Below are positions 49,501-61,600 of a stretch of 64,000 bases of DNA, in pieces. Each line of letters begins with the position of its first letter. Position 1 is the first letter of the stretch. The DNA is from Anisakis pegreffii. Lineage: Eukaryota; Nematoda; Chromadorea; Rhabditida; Anisakidae. The notes under the pieces are model-generated. The model was not told the DNA's origin. It worked only from the letters and a program-made list of their open reading frames with translations, and did no database searches. The stretch lies in assembly GCA_035041965.1 (NCBI GenBank), contig JAPYMA010000437.1:1-64000 (forward strand), given 5' to 3'. The translations under genes and the position numbers were made by a program.

Positions 49501-50660
49501 AAGCGCAGATGCCAAAACGAAGGCAACTTGACAGGGAATCACGATGAAGGAAAGGTCCGTACCTGGAGCAATGGCTTTTTAAGGCGATTCACTGTCGAAG
49601 TAACTGGTCTGAGATGATCGTACTCAAAACCAGTTGTCCGCTGGTGAGGGCAGCTGTCCCGTTACAACAGAGAATAAGTAAACCTATCGATTGCAATAAA
49701 ACAGGATAATTTCAATGAAATAATAAAACGTCAGTGATAATCGATAATCACCTGTAGCGTACAGTTTACCTTTGCTGACGAACTTCAACAATCTGCAATA
49801 ATAATACCGCAAAAAACACTTGAAGTTATTGTATCATGAATTCCATGTTTTTCTTTTTCTCTGTATCAGCATCTCAATATCTCTTCTAAGTGACGAAGAA
49901 ATTTTTAATGCGCGATGGATAACTTTTAGATTTTCATTGAGCCTAGTTTGAGTTGATAACATTCGAGCACCATTAGTGAATTGACGAAGTTTGCAACATG
50001 GACTGTTTGAAATGAGGCAAAATTTGAAAACACTTGAAATATGCACGTACAGTGGAGTGACGCAAACAAGACGGTCATCACGAACTTCTGAATTTTCAGC
50101 CAATTTTGGTTTGTGGTGGTTTAAAACCATCGCACAAAATTTCGGCCAGAACTATTACTTTGAGCTGGCGCATATTGCCTGAACTTTTCATTATAGTAAT
50201 AAATTTAACGTTGCTCCTTGCTGTTCAGTTTTCTTTCGTGCAATTGTTGAAGTAACGAGCGGCGACGATGAAATAAAACATCATGCAAAAGTTTACGGCA
50301 ATCAAACCAAATCTTGAACATCACGAGATGTTCGAATGTAGTTTGGTTACTACCAACCTCTGCGGAAAAACAATCATTTTTGCCCGGTACATCAAAAGTG
50401 GAACAGAAAGAAGTCGAAAAATCGAGCAACGAGAACGAACGCTCGATTTGTTGCTGAACCGAAATTGAATTTTTGCATGGACCTCAGTATGGACCGGCAT
50501 TCCAATGAACGGAGAATAAACTTTTTTGTGCACTTATCGGATGCACACTCATCTTGATGCACACTTATTCTAAAATGTTTGGTAATATGACAGTTAGTTG
50601 AAAGGTACCTTTGAATAGATTTGCAGTTCAGAACACACCGAGTTCCTAGCAAAATGATGA
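46512..50660 (-). pseudogene. Second, more decayed copy of the unidentified minus-strand gene
   Basis: 47168-47316 (minus) matches the first copy's best exon (DWLKGNDSVNMFATGKYF) but its donor GTAAGT has become ATAAGT, giving a stop. 46900-47010 keeps QLIDECHPVYNETRNK but has a one-base deletion just upstream compared with 33.9 kb. 49834-50660 has fragments (LQQLHERKLN; CHITKHFRISVHQDE) equivalent to 34.6 kb, with the first copy's ATG lost. 47430-49830 is extra sequence with no partner seen in copy 1. It is treated as non-functional. Confidence 0.5.
47430..49830. other. Insertion-like stretch unique to the second block
   Basis: AT-rich. The longest open stretch (48784-49014, plus) reads QIPHPPLPLRECKFSNLNK and so on, ending in TGA, without recognisable motifs. 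No transposon ends were identified. Function unknown. Confidence 0.35.
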
Positions 50661-51015
50661 TTCAGTAGTGATGCACTGCTTTCATCTCGATCTTAATCTG
50701 ATTCTGCAGTTGCAGTCACTGAACTGAAAGAAGTGAAAGAGCCTATGTGGATTTGCTATTAGGAGGCAACCTCGCTCTGCTGAAGTTGACTTGGTAATGG
50801 AAAATCAAAGTTTGCATAATTCCATCATTTTCTCGATATCGCGGTGGAGATTTAATTTCATGATCGTTTTTCAATCCCGGCACGAACCTCGGAGTCAACA
50901 GCAACTTTTGAAATACACAAGTGTGACATATTTAACAGATTCCTTTTTTAACAGATTCAGATTTTTTCATACTTTATTCAACAAATCATTCAACAAAACC
51001 CAACAAATACAATAA

Positions 51016-52641
51016 ATTCAACAAAACAAAGCAATCGAAACAAAATCATATTGAAATGAATAAACATTGCACACTGACACAACAACAGAGTCGAAATATA
51101 AATTTCAGTGAGAGTTGAAAGAGCTTTTGGAAAGGTTAGAACGTTGATCGTTGCAGCACTCATTCGAGTTCTCAGCTTAGTACAAGAAAAGAAAAGAATC
51201 GCTTACGTTCAACACTCATCGGTGGGGTCGTCTTAATCGACCTCTTGTGACCTTTGTTGCAGAATGTAATGCTGTGCTTTGTTTTTAAATGTACGAGTAT
51301 TCGCTCCGAAGACGACTCTTTGATTTTTTTTACTTCACCACTTGCGTTTTCTTTATCTGTTTTCAAAAGAAAATATTCTCAGCACCAAGAATGACCACTG
51401 CTAAACCGTCGTATGCTTTAATATAAACGCATTTGGAATGCAAGGCAATCTTGACAATAAAACATGAAGCAACAGTGACTTCATAAAATTCTTGGTCAAT
51501 ATTACATGAAAACAAAAATCGAGGTGGCGGTATGCCATGAAAAATCTTTGCATCATTACCATGTGGATGGCAAACGACAAGCATGAGTGCATATGAATGA
51601 GATGCGAATGATTTGCAAATCACATGTGCCTCATTCATGATCGGTATAATATGACTTGTTTTATCGAATTCCGGAAACATCAATCCTAGGATCGAGATCG
51701 AGATTCAAGAGCCGGGATCAGAAATTCTCGGTACCCCGCACAAATCCGAGATATAATCTGTTGTGCCTTACCGTTTCATTTGCATTGAATGTATTTTAAT
51801 CACCGGTCAACAAAAAATATATATTTCTTGCACTCACATATGTACACTGTTTCTCACTATACCACTTCGAACATAATAGTCATTCATTCCATTAGCATAT
51901 CGCTCACAGAGCTCACATTAAATCACATTTTAAAGCAACCATAATATTTTGGATGGCCCTACATAGGCAACGATTCCACGACTACCGACAAGTAGGGTTA
52001 AAAGTTGACCTACTTAATTGAAGTAATTACTCAATGATTATTTTTACCTAATCTTTGAGCATCCGTTGTAATAGATCAGATAGGTTTTTTGGCCCTTGCA
52101 TCAGAAGACAACCCTTAAGATGTGGGGAAATAAACAGACCAGATATGCCTTGATGGAAATTTCTCGAGTAAGGTCGGGCTTTCAGAAAACTCCTCATTGA
52201 ACTGATCCTTTACAATCCATCCTTCTGATTTTGGAAACATGATCAGTAAAAGTCAATACAAATGTGAATCAGATAAAAATTAAGAGTAGAAAGAGTCACA
52301 AAAAACAGCAATATCATTTGATTAATGAGAATATCGAGTAATGCTCTTCATTGCAAATGATAACGGTCGTCGATTTTGTGGGAAGAATATTAAAAATGGA
52401 CGCAAATCCATTGCGTATTCAATCGAAAAAGATCATTAATCATACTCTATGCGCTCAATTCAACTGCTATTCAACATTGCATAGTAATTTGCAGGGATTA
52501 ATTAGAACCCTACTAAACAATAACGTAATTACAGTTAGAGGCGGAGTTCAGCAGTGATTTTCATAGGAATAGTAGGCTGTTTAAAAGCATCAAGTTTGTA
52601 AAAATCCTCACATTGTTGCAAAATCAACCTTCCACGCCAGG
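51016..52641. other. Upstream region of the second PAN/TSP1 gene
   Basis: 51.0-51.75 kb has no counterpart upstream of copy 1. It carries a GGATCGAGATCGAG / CCGGGATCAG patch (51670-51745) like the one at 45000-45075, so a small repeat family may be involved. 51.76-52.64 kb aligns with 35.06-36.1 kb but is diverged. No exon was seen. Confidence 0.45.
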
Positions 52642-55600
52642 ATGCAGCAGTTCACAATTTGTGCAGCGCTGCATCTATTATTGTTTACAGTAGCCACTTT
52701 TGGTGAGTTAATTTATTTTTCAATCATTTATGTCAGTATACTCTTTTGCCTGCTCAAATGGTTCTTATGGGGGAATGTCTACCTCAAAGAGGAATCTGAA
52801 GGTGCTAAAAAGGGAATTTGTGGGGTTGGTGAATCCTTGCTGACTGATTCTTGTTCTTAATTCTTTCACATCCGTCCAATAATGTTTTCAGAATGCTTGC
52901 TTGATCATAAGGAATTCATCTAACACAGCCCATGAATTCATTTTCCTAATTTTCATCGCTAAGGAAGAATAGATTGTCGCAGGAAGAAATTGGAGTCACA
53001 TAGTTTATCAGGAGTGGGACGGGTTAACGGTGTGTGCACGGCTAAAGGGGAGCACGAAGGGCAAAAGCATGAGAACCACTTTTTCATTACATTTTATGAA
53101 TATGATTCAGCCAATTTTCGCATTTAACCAGAGCTGGATGATTATTGTAATGATGAGAGATTGGCACGCCATCGAAAAACAATAGAGCGCTATTCGCTGA
53201 TTTGCTAAAGAGAAGTTGTTTTATGAACAAATACAAGCAGTACTGCTTCTACTCTGTGCTGATAATTCTGTACTCGCATTATCAATTGTTGCAAAGATTG
53301 TAATCAGGAGACTAGTGGCTACAGAAGGTCACGTAGAAGTACTTTGCAACAGTTTTTTCTGAATCAAACTAAGGATGATGAGTAAAACTCTCCAAAATCT
53401 TATTGTACTAATCTTGATCTACATGATAGGATGTTGCATGCAACCGAATGCCATGTAAATGTTAGATGGCGTGAGATTGAGCAAGAGTTTGTCTTTGTGA
53501 TATATTCGTAAAACATTGCAAACTCTCCATGAACGGAAGATGTGGGTTGCGAGGCGTGCAGCTGATAAGTATTGAACGAAAACGTGGGGGATTCCGGAAA
53601 GTTAGGCCTACAAAACGGCGGGAGATGAGATTTCAGGCAGAGGAAGACTGCCTCCACCCAACTTGCGATCAACTTGATCGCATTATTCACAATATCTGCG
53701 TGGAATTTAACATCGTACTTCAATGTCATTCGAATTTTAAACGATGAAATATTTTGCAATTCGCTTCTATGAGCATTTTTCGCCTTGCTCGCTGAATCTG
53801 AAATCCTAATAGTTCTCTCACTTTCAGGTCGGGTTGCTCCAGGAGAACATCGGAGCCCACTTCCACATCCCAATGAAAATTCAACAGAAACGGATGATAC
53901 AAAGAGTGAACTCGAAAAGGTAAGAGACCACGAGTGCCTGCCAGTTTTAAGAAGACCAACACTGAATTATTAGAGTTAATATCAAAGTTCTTGGTTAAGA
54001 ATGAGTATTTGGAATCCATCCGATAAAAAGTTTAATTATATACTGGTATTATGCAGTCGAGCAATCCCATTATACTGAAGATGTTGCATTTTCAGGCAGA
54101 AGATCTGTGTGTACGAACGCACAATAATACAGCGTTTATGGGAATTGAGCCATTCTCGAGAATTCGTCTTGACTCAGCGAGTGACTGTCGGAAAAGCTGT
54201 CTTGAGACATACCCAAAATGCGTTGGAGGTTACTTTCTTGCGCATTTTTTGTTTTGAAAAAATCTGTCACTATCGAATAACCATTCAAATTTTTCCGTTG
54301 CAGTCAGAGAGCTTGCCTGTTAACGTGAAAAAAATCCATTTTCATGATATTTTCGAATTTGAAGTCACTTTCATCTCCGCATCTTACCACGAGTGATTAA
54401 AGGCAAACTCGCAGCATTATGCACGATTAGGAAGCGCATTGAATGAATCTTTTGATGCTCCAACGGATGGATGCAGCTGTTGAAACATTTGGGATGATTC
54501 TAAACAAATTCGTGTGATATTAAAGCCATATCAATATACTGATAAGTTATTGACGTATTTTTCCGAATAACTGCTTAGAACGTCGCGGTTTCGATATCCC
54601 CTCACGGAGGAAGATTTCGCTACAAACCGAATGATGAACCAATTTCCTTGTTCATAGTTATCTGAAGTCTTATTTGCACGAATGCGTGAATATTAAATTG
54701 ATTCCATTGATTTTATAATCGATTTGATATTTCGTTCAGTGATGTTCTATTACGTGCATAGTGGGGACGAGAACCAGAAGCACATTTGCTATCTGTTTGA
54801 TAAGAACAGCGTTAACGAAGAAGTCAGTTCATTCTTCACGACTCTTTGCTTACCATTTTTCATACTGCGATAAATTACGCCACATCAGGAACACTCATTT
54901 TTTTAACGTTTTCAAAAGTTCAACGCTGAAAATTGCTGCATGATTTAAAGAAGTTAACATGTCAGAAACGATAAGATTAAAAAATTTTTGTGTATCCTAT
55001 GAATATCCTTCGAGATTCATCAGCCTCGCTCCTTAAAAGCATTAATAGACCGAAATATATCAGGTAGCGCTGGTTCCCGAAAAGCCGTCATCACCACTAG
55101 ATATGGTAAGAGCACTCGAAGTAGTGCTGAATTGCCACGAATTCGACCCGGTTCCACCTCTTGAAGAGCATTTCGTAATGTCATCAGATAACGTACCCTT
55201 GAAAAAGAGAGGTAAGCAAAAGTGCAGAAACTTACTGCTTCATCAGCGATACGTAACAATTGAGTGAATTCGTCTGTTTTTGATGAACTACTCTCTCATG
55301 ATTCAAATCATTATGCAACTGAAGCTGATATTTCAATACTGATTGATAAGAGAATATCAAAGAATGCTTATTCTAAAGTTTCAAAATGTTTTACTTTGCA
55401 GACGAAGTGCTACACTTTTCGACTACTTCAATGATTCATACGCATTAAGAAGAACTGATTTAATTACATTCATTTTCGAATTGAAGATAAGCAAATGAGA
55501 GATAAATTTGATGTAGCGCGATACATGTTCGAACTGTTCAGATGTTGGTTTCGATCGTCCAGTTGTAGCAACTGGACCTTGGACAAGATGGTCAGTGTGC

Positions 55601-58600
55601 TCACCCACCAACCGTATGTTTGAGAAATTTTTACAACTTCAATCTGAACCATTCATGATATTAATTGATTCGAGTGTATCATTATCACTACATTGATCTC
55701 TGAAGACTCTCCCTGATGTTACTTGAAGTTTGATCCAGACAATTAATTGTGTGAGATTTTGATTCGTGCTGTAAACAGGTGTTGGAATAAAATCGTTGCA
55801 ATTCAATAATGATTAGATTACGTTAAGGCATACAATTACGTACCCAACCATGTGAATATGGTCGACTTGTTCAACGCAGAAGATGTTATACGACTGCGGG
55901 TGGATTGGGAGGATCAGTAGTTTTGGCAGGATCGGGAGTGTCTGGAGTATCGGGAGTTTCGGGAATATCGGGAGTGTCTGGAGTATCGGGAGTTTCGGGA
56001 ATATCGGGATTGTCTGAGGTATCAGGAACATCTGGAATTTCTGGAGTATCAGGATTATCTGGACTAACAGGAGTATCCGGAGTATCTGAAAAATTAAGAA
56101 GCTTGCTGTCGTTAGGATCCGTTCAACCGACAGCATCGATCTCGATTTCTATTCCATATCCACCACTTCCTTACACACATCCCTCATTGCAAACGTAACT
56201 TGTTTTCCTTCCTTTTCATCAATGCATTCATTATTGAATTTAACGAAGTCCCATCGATATGCTGATACAATTGATCAACGTGACAGAATAATATTAGCGT
56301 TGAAGAAGAATATCAATTCAAAAGAGAGTACTTTCGCTATGAGAATATACATTGACTTAAGTTATTAGAACGTATTCTGTTTATTTTGAGAAGCAAAACA
56401 ATGAAAGTGACAAGTATCCCTTCCGAGTGTGAACGACGAAGCCAGAAAATGGCTCAGTCGAAAGTTTCGACTGAGCCATTTTGCCGACTGAGCCACGTTC
56501 CAAATGTTTTGCGTGAAGAATAATTACTGATTGTTCTAGAAGAACCTATGAGTGGGATGTTCTTCAAGCATGTTGTTGAAAACTAGTGTCTTCCGGGACA
56601 CTCGAAAATGTTGAAATCTGATGTGTTACGGCTCTGAGCAGCCCATTTAGAACGGGAGAATGTATCCCGACCGTTAACAATGAAGTTATTAAATAACTAC
56701 ATATTCGTCTTATTTTGAGTGTCTCGTAAATTGAAGCGCAAAAGGCGACATTATCCACAGTCAATGGATGATGCGGTAAGAAATGAGTAAGGTGCTCGCA
56801 GTTGTGTAAAGTGAATCTTATTACCGTCAGCTGTACCACTAGATTAATTCAATTTTGAGTTAACAAGCAGAATGAGACGCTGAATTTCAAAAGCTTTCAG
56901 CAGCGAATATGCTCGCATTATGGCTCAACATCAACAACAAATGCAAAAATTATGTTGCTATCGTCAGCAATACGTGCACCAACAGCTTCAAAACCAATAC
57001 CAGTCAGCGGCAGTTGCAGGACAGCAGGTAACGTTCATGATCCAACTTCACTTACTTCGTTAGTTCTTTCGATGGCTCATGCAGCAATTCCGACTGAAAC
57101 GGCTCAGATTCATTTAAAGCCCTATGTGACCATCTTTTCATATCCCGTGCAGTTTACTTCGTTATGCGTAGAACTGTTTCTGGTAGCTGGTATTCAAGAA
57201 GAAAAATTTGATGAATTATGTTGTCAAAGTTCAGTTTAATTTGGAAAATTCACATGACTCTTGAACGATTCAATTAACGATTTAGTGATTTGGATTAACG
57301 ATCTCATTTTTGAAAAATTCGAATGAATTCATGAATATTGAGATGGTTGAGGATATCTCCAGCTGCATCTGTGAATAATCGCACTGTATTCAGAGGCTAC
57401 AGCTAACAAATGAGAAACGAACATCTTTTGATGTCACGCATTCGTTGAATAAAAACCGAATGCATTTTGCAAGCAAGCAATTGTCGGATGCACGATTCAT
57501 AAAGAATGATGGGTATGTGTGACGGATTGAATGAACCGCAATACTGTGCTTAGGATGTATGTAATCATATCCAATCGCTTTAAGGTACATTACGCAGTTC
57601 CGGCAGTAGGTGTTTGTGCAAAACCTTGTGCTGGTCAGTACAGAATTGTTCCACCATCATCTACAGGATATCAAGTTACACCAACAGTATCACCAGGCCA
57701 ATACATCGCTGGAGGCTATCAACCAGGTCAAGCAGCAGCTGTATCATCAGGCCAATACATCGCTGGAGGCTATCAACCAGGTCAAGCAGCAGCTGTATCA
57801 CCAGGCCAATACATCGCTGGAGGCTATCAACCAGGTCAAGCAGCAGCTGTATCACCAGGCCAATACATCGCTGGAGGATATCAGGCTGGTCAAGCAGCAT
57901 CTGTATCACCAACCCAATACATCGCTGGAGGTTATCAACCAGGTCAAGCAGCAGCTATATCACCAGGCCAATACATCGCTGGAGGCTATCAACCAGGTCA
58001 AGCAGCAGCTGTATCACCAGGCCAATACATCGCTGGAGGCTATCAACCAGGTCAAGCAGCAGCTGTATCACCAGGCCAATACATCGCTGGAGGCTATCAA
58101 CCAGGTCAAGCAGCAGCTGTATCACCAGGCCAATACATCGCTGGAGGCTATCAACCAGGTCAAGCAGCAGCTGTATCACCAGGCCAATACATCGCTGGAG
58201 GCTATCAACCAGGTCAAGCAGCAGCTGTATCACCAGCCCAATATATCGCTGGAGAATATCAGCCAGCTGAAATACCAACTATATCACCAGCCCAATATAT
58301 CGCTGGAGGCTATCAGGGAGTTCAAACAACAGCTATATCGTCAGGACAATATATTGCCGAAGACTGTCAACCAGGCCAAACAACAGCTATATCACCGGAC
58401 CAATATGTTGCCGGAGGCTACCAGCCAGGCCAAACAACAGTTATATCACCAACCCAGTATGTCTCTGAAGGTTATCAACAACCACAACCAGATCAGGTTA
58501 TCACACAAGACCGTCAACCAGCTACAGTCGTTGTGGAAGAGGTCGCCAATCAAACCGTTTCTCATATACCTCCCACTCTACGTCCATCTGTACGTCGTCC

Positions 58601-61600
58601 ACTTAGACCAGGTCCACGACCGGTCCAGCCAACTGCAGCACCCGGTAATTTCCCTGTAATTCTACATGTTTCATTGAGGAAGGGAAAAGTCCGGCACTGT
58701 TGTCGATACGCTGACCAAACGTTAACAGCGAGCAAAAATTTTTCTAAGTTCAAGATCTCTCATATAAAGGCCACTGTCTGCGTCCATTGCTTGCGTCGGA
58801 TCTCCCTGTTGTTGTATTTCGTCCCGCCCTCTCTCTCATTTGTGTGGTATCACATTTTCATTACGCGTCTACTCAGCTGCAGTATTTCTTGTGGTGAATG
58901 CATTAAGGTGAGCATTATAACATAAGTTTTGGTTTGTGATTTTGGTGGTCCTAAAGAGGGCCGTTGGATTTGAGGTCCGCTGTTCTTGCTCCATTTTATA
59001 TAAGGTACATTTCTGCAATTTGCTTCCACAAGTTGTACAAGCAGTCTTCCCCTCCAAATTCTCTCTTCCAAACGAACTGCTACACGTAGCTCGCCAACAA
59101 CCCATGATCGGTGCCGAACCTTCATTTATGTTTCATCTTGAACTTTTGCCACATCGACTCTACTCCGTTTGTGCACGCCTCAGTGTCGAGATCTACGAAA
59201 AGTTTCGAATGGTTCACTGTTTGATGATGGTATTTGAGTGGCAAATTTTCGATACCACCATATGCCGACCATAGATCAGACATAATGGTGATGCCTGGCA
59301 AAACTTTATCCGCGATAATCGGCAAAAGGGTATCAGCATTCCTTTTTTCGACCGGTACCATGAAACACTGATTGCTGTTCCTTTCGACTCCACCGAAAAT
59401 CCACTGCTGATCTGTTACTCTCCCGACATTGTACTTCCGTCGTGTCAGCACAGTTTCATCGATTTCAACCACGCGTCCACGCCCTCCGATGCGCGCTGGA
59501 TGATCGATGCAGTTGTGCACGGCAACCTCGCGAAAAAAATTCATCCAATCCACCAACGTATGCGACCCCAACATCCTGCCGTCCTTTCTCTTCATTTCAC
59601 GCTGAATATCTGAATATGTCAGTCTTTCTAAAAAAAATTTTGCTCGTTTTGAGCGTCTGGTCAGCATATCGACAACAGTGCCAAAAGTCTGACCGGAAAT
59701 TTTTGGAATCCAATTTTCCATACAATGTCAACGTTTCTGATGCTTCTCGATGCAATGAAAGACGAAACATAGGCTGTAGGATAAGGTTCAGACAGTTCGG
59801 AAAGAATAATAAATGAACGAAAAATTATTTTGAAGTTTGGACTGAATGGACGGAATGGTCAGCGTGTTCTGCCACTTGCGATATTGGCTCGCAGCAAAGG
59901 GAGAGAAAATGTGAGTCATCGACGGATGCTCAATGCAGTGGCGAATCAGTGGAATGGAGACGATGCATTGACCTTGAACCTTGCAAGACGTGGTCTCATT
60001 GGACTGAATGGAGCACATGCAGAGGTTTGGTGTATCCTGCCTGAATCCGTTTCTGTTGATTCATTAGAGCTGAAAGAATATCTTGTGCGATGTGATTCAC
60101 TCTCGAGAAAATCATTTGAAGTACGAAAATATAAGTCTTTCGTTTAGTAATTTGGCTCATATGTCCAAAAACATTAGAGCAACTGATTTTAAAAAAAACA
60201 TAAAAACTTGTCTTTTAGCAACCTGCGGAATGGGCGAGAGGAGCAGATCACGATATTGTCACGTAGGTGAGGGTCTCTGTGACGGTTCCAGTTTTGAGGT
60301 AAGATAAATTTTTAGTGGTGATGATTAATTGTATAACTGAACCATGATATCACTCACAAAGAGGTAATATATGCATACTACATCTTGCATATTGCATCCC
60401 AAATGCTTCGGAAGGTTTATCGTTATTTTTGACGGATAGTTGTAACTTTCAGCAACACCACTAACCATATTCTGCAAGCAGTTAAGTGATCACAGTGAAA
60501 CTGTATCTGATTTATCTGACAATGAAGTAAAATAATCCGCATTATGAAAATGCAGGCAGAATCATGCAACACCGGCGTGGAATGTGCTGAATGGAGTCAC
60601 TGGGAGCAGTGGTCGGCATGCTCAGCAACGTGCGGATATGGCACAAAAAGAAGAACGCGTGTGTGTACCGGTAGACACTGCCCAGGTCAGGATAACAAAC
60701 ACTATAATCACTTCCTAAATCAACAGCTTCCTGCATCCTTATCATCGGTTTTGATACATCCTTGACAACACTATTCATAAACTGATTCATCAATTTATCG
60801 AACTTTATTCAGCATATTGATGCGTTTCGTATAACAAAATCAAATTCTAAACATCATCGAAATCACTCGAAGTCACAAGAGAATGAGCGTTACGTTCAGT
60901 CGGTGAACGATCATGAGACTAACTACTAGAGCATCCATTAAATCCAGTGATGAAGTTTGCGATTCATTAGGAGACTCATATCAACAAAGTGATTGTGAAA
61001 ACGAACCGTGCTCACACTGGACCAATTGGCAAGCATGGTCTTCTTGCTCGGTATCTTGTGGAAGAGGTATCAAAATAAGAGAGCGTTTGTGCATTGGAAG
61101 TTACTGCGAAGGTATATTTAATACTCATTCAAGCATCTCATAACAAAGCAATGACACTGACAAAAAATCTAACCTTGATCGTATTTGGATGTGTCAGTCA
61201 AACTCGATTTGTGACGAGTGAAATAGTAGAACTCATGACTACTGTAATAAGTGACCATGTCATCACCTAAGTGAAGTGTGCTCAAAAAATTGATCTTTTG
61301 AAAAGTTTAAAAATGATCGAAGACTTGAAATGAAAGCAATTCGAAATTACCGAATAAGCTACAGAATTTCTCTGCAGAATCTCTTAATTAAGGTATTTAG
61401 CTCACATTGGAAGTGATGATCGGTTACCTTATTGGTTATCTTCATGAAGCCGTTTACAGGTAGTTTATCTGTGAGATATCGTCGAGAAATAGTTCATCTG
61501 AAGAAACATCTGTTGCAGGTGAAGCGTCTGAACAAATGGAATGCCATGAACAGCCGTGCGCGACTTGGAGTGAATGGCAAAGTTGGTCTCATTGCTCAGC

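Noticed and set aside
57614..58270. Ser/Arg-rich (RWRLSTRSSSSC) repeat protein
   Set aside because: Shadow frame of the 54-bp repeat; starts and ends do not match any splice signals.
59442..59816. 124-codon plus frame over the Merlin element
   Set aside because: Antisense to the transposase and crosses the transposon boundary.
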